From Fen-455 sp050012675 (GTDB lineage Bacteria > Actinomycetota > Acidimicrobiia > Acidimicrobiales > Bog-793): a stretch of 64,000 nucleotides of DNA. The translations under genes were made by a program, and so were the position numbers. The notes below the pieces were generated by a model. It was not told the DNA's origin and ran no database searches. It saw only the letters and a list, made by a program, of their open reading frames with translations. Below, one piece after another: positions 1-7,948 of this stretch; position 1 is the first letter of the stretch; each line of letters opens with the position of its first letter. The DNA is taken from NCBI GenBank assembly GCA_050012675.1, contig JBEKGS010000012.1, positions 18,786-82,785 of the forward strand. The letters run 5' to 3'.

Positions 1-110
1 TCGCATATGGCCGCGGCACGCTCTTCGGGGGTGGTCATCCGCAGCGGCTCCACTGCGTGGATACGGAACGGCTCGATGATGGTGCGGAAGGTTCGTGACG
101 TGGTCGTCAC
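1..110 (-). CDS. Tryptophanase-like beta-eliminating lyase, N-terminal fragment (runs off left edge)
   Basis: Read on the minus strand from a GTG at 110, the first 36 residues contain EPFRIHAVEPLRMTT followed by PEERAAAI. This is the characteristic N-terminus of the PLP-dependent tryptophanase/tyrosine phenol-lyase family (consensus EPFRI-x-VEP-x-xMTT-x-x-ER). Family members cleave tryptophan to indole, pyruvate and ammonia, or tyrosine to phenol. The PLP lysine and substrate residues lie outside the window, so the substrate cannot be decided. The gene begins 25 bases after the response-regulator stop on the same strand and may be cotranscribed with the two-component genes. No strong ribosome site is seen before the GTG. 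Confidence 0.75.
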   Translation of the reverse strand, partial: MTTTSRTFRTIIEPFRIHAVEPLRMTTPEERAAAIC

Positions 111-135
111 GCTAGTTGGTCTGCGACCGCGGGAC

Positions 136-798
136 TTAGATCAGGCGCCGCTCGGTCGCCCATCTCGTAAGCTGGTGACGCGTCGAGAGCTGAAGCTTGC
201 GCAGCACGGCCGAGACATGGCTCTCGACGGTCTTGATCGAGATCGTGAGCTCCCGGGCGATCTCTTTGTAGGTGTAGCCGCGCGCGATGAGGCGCAGCAC
301 CTCGCGCTCGCGCGGCGAGAGCTGGTCGAGCTCGGGGTCAAAGGGGCCCAAAGGCTCGAGGTCCGCCGGCATCGAAGCGAAGGCGTCGAGCACGAAGCCG
401 GCCAGGCGGGGCGAGAAGACAGCGTCGCCACCGGCCACGCGCAAGACCGCGTCGATCAGCTCCGGCCCCGAGATCGTCTTTGTCACATAACCGCGGGCTC
501 CGGCCCTGATGACGCCGATGACGTCCTCCGGCGCGTCGGATACCGACAGGGCGAGGAACTTGACGCCCGGATTGGCAGGTTTGACGGCCTCGATCACGGC
601 CTTGCCGCCGCCGCCGGGCATGTGGACGTCTAGCAGCACCACGTCGGGCAGCCGCTCCGAGATCAGCTCTATGGCCGCAGGCACCTCGTCCGCCTCCCCG
701 ACGACCTCTACCGCGTCCCCGAGCTCACTTTTGACCCCGGCGCGGAACAGGTGATGGTCGTCGACGAGGAAGACGGTCGGGACGCCTCTTCGGGTCAC
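136..798 (-). CDS. NarL/FixJ-type response regulator (REC + LuxR HTH)
   Basis: This 220-residue protein has a receiver domain at about residues 6-120 (FLVDDHHLF acidic pocket, phospho-acceptor Asp in VVLLDVHMP, Lys in GYVTKT). A LuxR-type helix-turn-helix follows at about 155-215 (LSPREREVLRLIARGYTYKEI, then KTVESHVSAVLRKL). It should be a DNA-binding regulator phosphorylated by the adjacent kinase. The GTG start overlaps the kinase TGA stop (GTGA), which indicates translational coupling. The same reading frame stays open far upstream, but that part is a shadow of the kinase gene. Target genes are unknown; the inverted repeat in the upstream divergent promoter region is a candidate site. Confidence 0.92.
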   Translation of the reverse strand: MTRRGVPTVFLVDDHHLFRAGVKSELGDAVEVVGEADEVPAAIELISERLPDVVLLDVHMPGGGGKAVIEAVKPANPGVKFLALSVSDAPEDVIGVIRAGARGYVTKTISGPELIDAVLRVAGGDAVFSPRLAGFVLDAFASMPADLEPLGPFDPELDQLSPREREVLRLIARGYTYKEIARELTISIKTVESHVSAVLRKLQLSTRHQLTRWATERRLI

Positions 799-2153
799 GG
801 CCGGCCCTGACGCCTCGGAACCGTGAGCTCCACCTCCGTCCCCTCCCCGGGCACCGAGCGGATGACGGCGGTCCCACCGTGGCGCTGCATCCTGCCGTGG
901 ATCGACTCGGCGATGCCTTTGCGATCCCCGGCGACCGCCTCGGAGTCGAAGCCGGCACCCCGGTCGCGCACGAACATCGACACCCGTCTCGGCTCGGCCT
1001 CCACGTAGATCGACACCGAGCTCGCGCCGGACCACTTGGCGGCGTTCACGGTCGCCTCCCGCCCGGCCTCCAGAAGTGCCCTCAGCTCTTCGTCGAGCGG
1101 GGCATCGCCGACGGTGACGGCGTCGACCGCGACGCCGTGCGCCGCTTCGACCTCGCGTTCGATCTGCTCGACTCCTGCAGACAGCGTCGCGGCCCCCTCG
1201 GTACCGAAGGATCCCGGCGCCCGGCCCTCGAACAGCCACGAGCGGAGCTCGCGCTCCTGGGCGCGGGCCAGCTTCGCCACCTCCTGGGGCTGGTCGGCCG
1301 AGCGCTGGATCAAGGCCAAGGTCTGCAGTACCGAGTCGTGGACCCGAGCGGCCATGTCCGCCCGCTCCTCGGCGCGGATGCGAGCCTGGCGCTCGTGCAC
1401 CAGGTCCAGGGCGAGCCTCAGCCACCAGGGGCCGAGGAGCACCACCGTCCCGGCGACTATCAACAGGGTGCCCGCAAAAGGCCTGAGCCAGGACCGGCTC
1501 AGTGATCCCTCCGAGATGGCCAGCACGCCGAGAGCCAAGAGCACGACACCCGAGCCGAGACGGATGAGAAACGAGCGGCGCGACTGGCGCGGCTCGGAGT
1601 CCAGCTGCAAGAGCGCCTTCACTGAGTCGACGAGGAAGCCCCGTTCGTCGTCCTCGGCGTTGCGGGCCACAAGGACGAGTCCCGCGGCGGCGATGAGAAG
1701 GGGTGTTCCCCACGACGAGACGAAATTGGCGTGCAGCACCGAACCCAGGAGCAGGATGATCACGAGCGCCGGAATTGCGGCCAGCACGATGGTGATCCCT
1801 TGGCGGTCAGAAAGAGCACGGGCGCCGATCGTCTCGGTCGAGCCCTCGACAGGCAGGAAGAGCCACGCGAGCACGTAGGCGGCCACGCCGAACCCGCTCA
1901 CCAGCCCGAAGAGAACAAGGACGATGCGCACGACCGTCGCGTCGCGCCCAATGCGAGTGGCGATGCCTCCGGCAACGCCCGCGATCATCCGGTTTTCCCG
2001 GCTCCGCTGCAGGCGGCCGTGCCCGTGGTAACGCCCGTAGCGTCCCTTTCGAAGGGCGCGGGCCGCGTGCCTGTCCTCGAAGTAGTGCTGCTGCCAGGGA
2101 TTGAACTGATCGGTGATGCAACGATGATCGCGCCTTTGGGCCCCGGCAACCAT
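795..2153 (-). CDS. Membrane sensor histidine kinase with N-terminal PspC domain
   Basis: A PspC domain at about residues 51-90 (NRMIAGVAGGIATRIGRDAT then a membrane helix) is followed by about four more hydrophobic segments. A HisKA_3 dimerisation box follows, with the phospho-accepting His in ARVHDSVLQTL. The C-terminal HATPase domain shows the N box REATVNAAKWSGA and the G box DRGAGFD. It is predicted to autophosphorylate in response to an envelope signal and phosphorylate the coupled response regulator. PspC-kinase fusions are known in actinobacteria. The start is set at the ATG at 2153; an ORF upstream of it continues into the divergent promoter. The ATG lies inside a 9-bp-arm inverted repeat, so a slightly later start is possible. 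Confidence 0.88.
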   Translation of the reverse strand: MVAGAQRRDHRCITDQFNPWQQHYFEDRHAARALRKGRYGRYHGHGRLQRSRENRMIAGVAGGIATRIGRDATVVRIVLVLFGLVSGFGVAAYVLAWLFLPVEGSTETIGARALSDRQGITIVLAAIPALVIILLLGSVLHANFVSSWGTPLLIAAAGLVLVARNAEDDERGFLVDSVKALLQLDSEPRQSRRSFLIRLGSGVVLLALGVLAISEGSLSRSWLRPFAGTLLIVAGTVVLLGPWWLRLALDLVHERQARIRAEERADMAARVHDSVLQTLALIQRSADQPQEVAKLARAQERELRSWLFEGRAPGSFGTEGAATLSAGVEQIEREVEAAHGVAVDAVTVGDAPLDEELRALLEAGREATVNAAKWSGASSVSIYVEAEPRRVSMFVRDRGAGFDSEAVAGDRKGIAESIHGRMQRHGGTAVIRSVPGEGTEVELTVPRRQGRP

Positions 2154-2170
2154 CAGGGGGGCCCCTGATG
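2151..2170. promoter_or_regulatory. Inverted repeat in the divergent kinase/PspC promoter region
   Basis: Arms CATCAGGGG (2151-2159) and CCCCTGATG (2162-2170) are separated by two bases. The repeat lies between the divergent kinase and small PspC genes and covers the proposed kinase start codon. It has the size and symmetry of a dimer-binding operator. The adjacent response regulator is the obvious candidate binder, but this is inference. Confidence 0.45.
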
Positions 2171-2246
2171 CGCGCGGGGTGTTGTTAGGGCTCGATCCGG
2201 GACACCCCCGATTTTCAAGCCGGATCGGCGGGCGCACGATGGCTGC

Positions 2247-2513
2247 ATGGATATCACGACTGACCAGAACAACAGGGAGGAGACGCACCTCCTCCGCAGA
2301 TCACGGGAAGGCTCGATGCTGGCCGGCGTCGCTGCCGGGGTGGCGGACTACTTCGAGGTGGACGCGACACTTGTGCGGATCGGCTTTGTGGCACTCACGC
2401 TGCTCGGTGGAGCCGGCGTACCTCTCTATGTGGCCGCCTGGCTGTTGATCCCCGAGGAGGGCTCCGAAGTGGCCATAGCCGGAGAGGTCCTTGGCCACTC
2501 GTGGCACCGGTGA
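2247..2513 (+). CDS. Small PspC-domain membrane protein
   Basis: This 88-residue protein is almost entirely a PspC domain: a basic stretch, then SMLAGVAAGVADYFEVDATL and a hydrophobic segment ending YVAAWLLIPEEG. PspC proteins are envelope-stress components that contact the membrane and partner proteins. It is divergent from a kinase carrying the same domain, which suggests the two share a stimulus or that the small protein modulates the kinase through PspC-PspC contact (inference). Start is ATG at 2247. A DUF1707 gene follows after 46 bases on the same strand, probably in one operon. Confidence 0.85.
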   Translation: MDITTDQNNREETHLLRRSREGSMLAGVAAGVADYFEVDATLVRIGFVALTLLGGAGVPLYVAAWLLIPEEGSEVAIAGEVLGHSWHR

Positions 2514-2559
2514 CCGCCACCGTATCGGTCGAGCCCATATCTCCGGAGGAAGGAAGCAA

Positions 2560-3045
2560 ATGCAATCACGATGGGATAGTCCCTGGGGATCGCCCCCGAG
2601 GACCAGTGAAGACGCCAACATCCGCATCGGCGACGCCGAGCGCAACGAGATCAGCGAGCTGCTCTCCAAGCACTACAGCGACGGGCGCCTCGACGCGGCG
2701 GAGTTCCAAGAGCGGCTGGACCGGGCCATGAGCGCGAAGACGCGGGCCGACCTGTCCGGGTTGCTCGTCGACCTGCCCAGGCTGCAAACCCCCGCGGAGC
2801 AGGCGGCCGCCCTGGAACCGGCGCCCCGCCGCAGGCCGCGGGTTCTCAGGATCGTGCTCTTCGCCGTCTTCTCCTTGTGGGTCCTCTCGATCGCCGCCGC
2901 GGTCACGAGGGGCTTCTGGTGGTTCGGCTGGATTCACCTCCCGTGGTTGGTGATCGGCCTGATCGTGCTGTTCCTTTGGTCACGCGATCGCCGGCACCGG
3001 CGCTGGCGTTATCGGCGCCAGTTCCTCGACGACCGTCCCCAGTAG
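2560..3045 (+). CDS. DUF1707 domain membrane protein
   Basis: The 161-residue protein has a DUF1707 domain at about residues 20-75: IRIGDAERNEISELLSKHYS, then GRLDAAEFQERLDRA and the LVDLP end. A linker and two membrane helices follow (about 98-120 and 124-143), ending in a basic tail. DUF1707 is common in actinobacteria, often beside PspC or envelope-sensor genes, and has no settled biochemical role. The start is fixed by a GGAGGAAGG ribosome site seven or so bases before the ATG at 2560. Its 3' end overlaps the convergent MFS gene by 37 bases. Confidence 0.85.
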   Translation: MQSRWDSPWGSPPRTSEDANIRIGDAERNEISELLSKHYSDGRLDAAEFQERLDRAMSAKTRADLSGLLVDLPRLQTPAEQAAALEPAPRRRPRVLRIVLFAVFSLWVLSIAAAVTRGFWWFGWIHLPWLVIGLIVLFLWSRDRRHRRWRYRRQFLDDRPQ

Positions 3046-4529
3046 AGCGGCCCGTGACCCGTCCGGCTGTGCAGGCGGCGCTTTGCCGGCGCCTGCACAG
3101 CCTCGTCGGCGAGGCCGGCCGTGGTGGGTCGGTCACCGTCGCTCGTGGTGGTGAGGGGTTTGCCGCCATTGGACGAGGTCTCTGTGCCGAAGGCGGTCGG
3201 GGCCGTGCCGGCGCCGACCACGGCCTGGTCGGCCGGCTGAGCGGCTCGCTCGGAGGCGGCGAGGCTGCGCGTGAGGGGGCGGGCGATGACGAGCGCGACG
3301 ACGCACTGGGCCGCCCCGGCGATGTAAAGCGGCAGGCGCAGACCTCCGAGCACTGCCAGACCGCCGCCGATGAGCGACCCGATCGGGAACGCCCCCCACA
3401 CGACGCCTCGCCACGCGGCGCCGATCCGTCCCATCAAGTCCCTGGGCGAGAGGCGCTGGCGTAGGGAGTTGGCCACTACGCTCCCGGCGTAGACGGCGAA
3501 GCTGACCACGGCAAAGCAGATGCCCGCGAGCAGCCAGCCCTTGGCCGATCCCATGACCAGATAGGCGATCCCCGAGACGAGAGCGCTCGCGATCAGCGTC
3601 CGGACGTTGCCCATCCTGCTCGCGAAGCTGTCCGCCAACAGGGCCCCCGGTACGTTCCCGACCGCTCCTGCGGCCAGGAACAGCCCGTACAGCTCCTTGG
3701 GCACACCCCAGTCGACTGTCGCGATGATGACGAGCACGCCCATGACGAAGCCCTGCAGGCCGGCCAGTGCCGCCAACAGGGTCACCAAGAGGCGCAGCGA
3801 GCGGTCCCTCACGAGCTGGCGGGCGCCGTCCAGGATCGAGCCGTGCGCACTGGAGCGATCGGGGTGCTGGGTGCGAAAGCCGAGCAGTGACAGGCCCGCA
3901 GCACCGACCGCGGACGCGTCTGCGACGAAGGGGAACGCTCTCGCCACGGAAAAGGCGAGCGTTCCGAGGATCGGGCCGCCGAGGTGTTCGGTGGCGGCCT
4001 CGGTGCCGCTCAACAAGCCGTTGGCGTGAGCGAACGAGCTCGGTTCGACCAGTTCCGGCACGGTCGCCTGCGAGGCGGAGTAGTAGATGGCCCGCGCGCC
4101 CCCGTTTATGAACACGAGGGCGATGAGCAGAGCCAGATCTATGCGGCCGGTCGCGACGAGCAGCGCTAGGGCCACGAGAACGAGAGCACGGCTCATGTTG
4201 GTCACCGCCATGAGCCGGCCCCGCTCGAAGCGGTCGGCGAGGGCTCCGGCGGGAAGCGCCAGTACGAGCCAGGGGAACGTGTCAGCTGCCGCGACCGAGG
4301 CCACAGGGAGCGGATGGGGGTTCACGAACAACGCAAGAAGGGGGACTGCTCCGTAACCGAACCCGTCCCCGAGGCTCGACACCGCGAAGGTCGACCAGAG
4401 GTAGCCGAATCGTCGTCCCAGCGACTGGGTCGCTCGTGGCGTGGGCCGGGGCCCTGTGTCAGGTCGCACGCCCCGTCCGAAGCTCACGTTTTCATCATTG
4501 CTCGCATTTGCCAGGCGCGCTGGGATCAC
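3009..4529 (-). CDS. MFS transporter (EntS/MFS_3-like efflux permease)
   Basis: A 506-residue polytopic protein with about 10-12 hydrophobic segments. The MFS loop signature GALADRFERGRL is near residue 100 and SSLGDGFGYGAVPLLAL lies in the first helix. The pattern resembles the enterobactin-exporter/NreB group of drug and siderophore exporters; the substrate is unknown. The last 80 residues form a long hydrophilic tail rich in Ala, Thr and Arg, unlike a typical MFS C-terminus, and the end overlaps the convergent DUF1707 gene. The start is a GTG at 4529 with a weak ribosome site; an internal start nearer the first helix is possible. Confidence 0.85.
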   Translation of the reverse strand: MIPARLANASNDENVSFGRGVRPDTGPRPTPRATQSLGRRFGYLWSTFAVSSLGDGFGYGAVPLLALFVNPHPLPVASVAAADTFPWLVLALPAGALADRFERGRLMAVTNMSRALVLVALALLVATGRIDLALLIALVFINGGARAIYYSASQATVPELVEPSSFAHANGLLSGTEAATEHLGGPILGTLAFSVARAFPFVADASAVGAAGLSLLGFRTQHPDRSSAHGSILDGARQLVRDRSLRLLVTLLAALAGLQGFVMGVLVIIATVDWGVPKELYGLFLAAGAVGNVPGALLADSFASRMGNVRTLIASALVSGIAYLVMGSAKGWLLAGICFAVVSFAVYAGSVVANSLRQRLSPRDLMGRIGAAWRGVVWGAFPIGSLIGGGLAVLGGLRLPLYIAGAAQCVVALVIARPLTRSLAASERAAQPADQAVVGAGTAPTAFGTETSSNGGKPLTTTSDGDRPTTAGLADEAVQAPAKRRLHSRTGHGPLYWGRSSRNWRR

Positions 4530-5044
4530 CGAGACCCGCCCGGCCTGTTCGCGGGATCGATGTGCCTGACCATGCCGTATCGGTGGGTACTGACGCGGAG
4601 AACGGCAGGCGGCGATCCCATACCGCTAAAGGATTCCGCCTGCCGTTCCGATAACTAAAGGCAAGAGCCGCCTCAATCTCGAAATGACAGCGACTCCAGC
4701 TCTGAGTTCAAGCGGTCAGAAACCGCATGGCTCAGCCCCAAACGGGTCCAAGGCTGACCAAGTCGACCACCTCCCTTCACACGCAGGGGACCACGGTCGG
4801 GGGATACGAGGGCGATAAACCGAGCTACCGGTGCCCTCAAGTCCCCCGCGTTCACAATCATCCCAGTTCAGGGGGCTACTGCACAACAGTCACACTAAGC
4901 ACGCTGTTAACGGCGATGCAAGGGCCACCTTGGCAGCGGTCGATGGGGCGCGCGGCATCAGGGATCATCCCTGAGCGGGCTCAGCTCCGGGGGGGAAGGC
5001 TGTTTCACTACCTACGCGCCGCGTCGCTTTGCACGGCGGCCGAC
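4530..5044. other. 515-base gap upstream of the MFS gene
   Basis: I see no convincing gene here; short ORFs on both strands lack recognisable motifs and ribosome sites. The region lies upstream of the minus-strand MFS gene and downstream of the minus-strand GGDEF-EAL gene. It holds the long-armed inverted repeat listed separately and several GGGG-containing segments around 4785-4850 that could fold, but no known riboswitch or tRNA consensus could be matched. Confidence 0.5.
4601..4647. repeat. 12-bp-arm inverted repeat
   Basis: Arms AACGGCAGGCGG (4601-4612) and CCGCCTGCCGTT (4636-4647) are perfect and enclose a 23-base loop. The loop and right flank carry two copies of CTAAAGG (from 4626 and 4654). 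There is no T run, so a simple terminator is unlikely. It could be a leader structure or operator of the MFS gene about 70 bases away. Confidence 0.5.
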
Positions 5045-7837
5045 TCAGCCCCTGAGCTGGGAGTTCTCTTTCCTGCCTTCCTGGAGGGCGTCTTCTTTGC
5101 GCCCGGAGATGATGCGGAGGGGCCGCGACGAGGGCAGCTCACGCGAGAACCTGAGACGCGGCTTGGTGGCGAACCACCGCAGCAGATCGTCCTCGCCGAG
5201 CGGGGGCGAGAAGTAGTAGCCCTGGAGGGCGTCGCAGCCCGCATCGGCGAGGATGGCGCAGGTGACCTCGTCCTCGGCGCCCTCGGCGACCACCGACAGG
5301 CCCAGTGAGTGCGCCATGGCGATGGAGGAGCGAACGATGATCGAGTTGCTCTGGTCGGCGGCCACGTTGGCGACGAACGACCGGTCGAGCTTCAGCTCGT
5401 TGGCGGGCAGGCGGTGCAGGTAGGCGAGCGACGAGTAGCCCGTCCCGTAGTCGTCGACGGCGATCTGCACTCCGAGATCGGCGAGTTGGCCGAGCACGTC
5501 GCTGGCCTCGGCGATGTCGGCCATGACCTCGGTCTCGGTGATCTCGAGGGTGAGCGAGCTGGCCGGAAGACCGTTCGCTCCGAGGTGGGCGGTGATGTTC
5601 CGGACAAGAGAGCGGTCCGAAAGGTCCCGCCCGGAGATGTTGATCGCGAGCCCGATGTCGAGGCCGCTCTGGCGCCAGCGGGCCGCCTCTGCGCAGGCTT
5701 CGGTCAGCACGAAGTCGGTGATCTGTCCGATCAGGCCCATCTGCTCTGCAATATGGATGAACTCGTCGGCTGGGACCTGGCCGTGCACGGGATGGAACCA
5801 GCGCGCGAGCGCTTCGACACGCACTACCTCTCCCGAGACCATGCCGGCGATCGGCTGGTACATCACGCTCAGCTGCTGGTGGCTCGACAGCGCCTCTGCG
5901 AGGTGACCGCCCAAGAGGAGCTTGCGCTGCATGCTCTGGTCGTGCTCGGGCAGGTACAGCTCGATGCCCGACCGCTTGTCCTTGGCGTGGTACATGGCGA
6001 TGTCGGCACGCTGGAGCAGGGTTGCGACGTTGTCCCCGTGCTCAGGTGCGAGGGCTATCCCTGTCGTGGCCGTGACCGCCAAGGTGATCCCGTCGATGTT
6101 CATCGGCTTGGATATGGCCGCCAGCAGGTCACGCACGATGCCAAGGGCCTCTTCGGGCCCGATGATGTCCGGCACGACGAGTGCGAACTCGTCGCCTCCG
6201 AGGCGGGCGACGGTCGCTCGGCCGCTGCTCGCGCGCACCAGGCACTCGGCCACCTCGCAAAGCAGCCGGTCGCCGGTGTCGTGGCCGAGGGTGTCGTTCA
6301 CCTCCTTGAAACGGTCGAGGTCCAAAAGGGCGACTGCTGCCCTGCCCGTCTCGGTGAGGGCACTAGCCGCGCGGTCGAGGAACAGGGTGCGGTTGGGGAG
6401 CCCCGTGAGCAGGTCGTGAGTTGCCTGGTGCCACTTGCTCTCGGCCTCGAGGCGGAGCTCCTCGACGAGCTGGGCACGCTCCATGGTCGTGCTGGCGTGA
6501 GCCGCCATAGCCTCGAAAAGCCTCAGGTCGTCGTCGTCGAAAGGTGCGAAGCCCTCATCGCGGTCGAGCGCGACGAGGGCTCCCAGTGTCCTTTCTCCGC
6601 TGGCGAGCGGCACGACGACGGCACCCCGGAACTCGCCCAGGAGAGAGTCGGCGTCCGGTTCGCGTTTGTGGCTCCCCGCCGTGCCCAACAACAGGCTGGT
6701 CTGGTGGTTGTTGATCGCCCTGGCGATGACCGACGAGGAGTCGACGATCGTCCGCTCCACTGTGGACCGGGCCTCGCCACTGAGAGCGATGTGCCGGACG
6801 GCGGGCCATTCGTCGACGATTATCAGCTCCGCCCGGTTCGAGCGCATCACCGACTGCACCTGTTCCAGCACGGCCCAGGCGGTCCCGGTGGTCTCGAGAT
6901 AGGGACCGCTCACCGACCTGGAGAAGTCGTAGAGCTGCTGGAGGGCGCCGAAACGGTTCGTGAGGCGCAGGTAACCCCGGTAGGCGAACACGATCAGGGC
7001 GCCGACGGTCACGAGAGGCAGGATCGCCCATCTGTCCCACCAGGCTGCGTCGAGCACGACGAGCGCGAGGGCGATGCTCGAGACGAGCACCAGAGCGACC
7101 GTTGTGAACTCGAAGCCGTACTTGCGCTGCCGGGGGCGACCGGTGAGGCGCACGACGATGCTGACCGCCAGGTGGCCGTAGACGAATGCCGCGCTGAGCG
7201 CCAGGGCCCCGGCTGCCCAACCGATGGGGAGCACGGCGACGCGCGAGCCGTCGGCGGTGATGAACTGACCGAGGATCGCCTGGTACACGAGGACGGCGAC
7301 GACACATGACCCGGCGCCGGAGGCAAGGTTGAAGGCGAGCTTGGCGGGCGACTGTCGCCGGATCGCCCCGAGCACGAACGCCTCCCCGAGCACGCGGCAG
7401 ATGACGAGGACGACGGGCGCCGCGATCACGAGCCCGAGCAGCATGGGCACTTCGCTTAGCACGAAGAGGTATGTCTGGCCCCGGTAGTGGACAGAGACGG
7501 GCCCGATCATCACGGCCGCGAACGTGATGGTCAGCAGTGCGGCGACGAGTGGTTGGGCGATCAGGCTGCGGACGGGCCCGAGGCCGGCGATCGGCCCCCA
7601 GATGAGAAGCGTCGCCGCACCGAGGCCGAGCAGGCAGGTGAAGATCGGGATCGCGAGCCTTGTGGCGAGGTTCGCCTTGGTGACGGGCACTCCCGGTGCG
7701 TCGGGCAAAGTGGCGGGGGGCGACTGGGGCTCGGCGTGCTCGCGTGACTCGACCGGTCCAGGGGTGGCCTTCGACGAGCGCGGGGCGACGCGATTCTCGT
7801 AGCGGTCATCCGAGGCCACGGAAAAAGTTATCGGCAC
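5045..7837 (-). CDS. Membrane GGDEF-EAL cyclic-di-GMP signalling protein with GAF-like domain
   Basis: A 930-residue protein. About eight hydrophobic segments occupy residues 57-290, followed by a GAF-like region at about 310-465. The GGDEF domain has an intact RLGGDEFAL motif (547-551). The EAL domain has VEALARW (E675-L677), the NISG and EITETE metal-site segments, VDDYGTGYSS, LKLDRSF and VAEGAE. Both domains look catalytically competent, so it may make or degrade c-di-GMP depending on signal. The start is a GTG at 7837 with AAGGA ten bases upstream. The frame stays open for another 2.3 kb, but that extension is a shadow of the divergent helicase gene. Confidence 0.92.
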   Translation of the reverse strand: MPITFSVASDDRYENRVAPRSSKATPGPVESREHAEPQSPPATLPDAPGVPVTKANLATRLAIPIFTCLLGLGAATLLIWGPIAGLGPVRSLIAQPLVAALLTITFAAVMIGPVSVHYRGQTYLFVLSEVPMLLGLVIAAPVVLVICRVLGEAFVLGAIRRQSPAKLAFNLASGAGSCVVAVLVYQAILGQFITADGSRVAVLPIGWAAGALALSAAFVYGHLAVSIVVRLTGRPRQRKYGFEFTTVALVLVSSIALALVVLDAAWWDRWAILPLVTVGALIVFAYRGYLRLTNRFGALQQLYDFSRSVSGPYLETTGTAWAVLEQVQSVMRSNRAELIIVDEWPAVRHIALSGEARSTVERTIVDSSSVIARAINNHQTSLLLGTAGSHKREPDADSLLGEFRGAVVVPLASGERTLGALVALDRDEGFAPFDDDDLRLFEAMAAHASTTMERAQLVEELRLEAESKWHQATHDLLTGLPNRTLFLDRAASALTETGRAAVALLDLDRFKEVNDTLGHDTGDRLLCEVAECLVRASSGRATVARLGGDEFALVVPDIIGPEEALGIVRDLLAAISKPMNIDGITLAVTATTGIALAPEHGDNVATLLQRADIAMYHAKDKRSGIELYLPEHDQSMQRKLLLGGHLAEALSSHQQLSVMYQPIAGMVSGEVVRVEALARWFHPVHGQVPADEFIHIAEQMGLIGQITDFVLTEACAEAARWRQSGLDIGLAINISGRDLSDRSLVRNITAHLGANGLPASSLTLEITETEVMADIAEASDVLGQLADLGVQIAVDDYGTGYSSLAYLHRLPANELKLDRSFVANVAADQSNSIIVRSSIAMAHSLGLSVVAEGAEDEVTCAILADAGCDALQGYYFSPPLGEDDLLRWFATKPRLRFSRELPSSRPLRIISGRKEDALQEGRKENSQLRG

Positions 7838-7948
7838 CTGGGCGTCATCCTTGAGACATCTCCTCCCACCGACACGACGGTAGCGGTCCGCGGCGCCGGA
7901 TTGGGTGTTTCTCGCCCGGGAGGGTCCGGGCCAGCTAGCATCGAACAT

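Noticed and set aside
4785..4860. GGGGACC/GGGGGAUAC segments resembling riboswitch blocks in the gap before the MFS gene
   Set aside because: No downstream gene on that strand for 3 kb, and the order of blocks does not match a known class.
5309..7309. 666-codon plus-strand ORF opposite the GGDEF-EAL gene
   Set aside because: A typical high-GC antisense shadow: Arg/Asp/Gly-rich, no motif, and the opposite frame encodes well-conserved domains.
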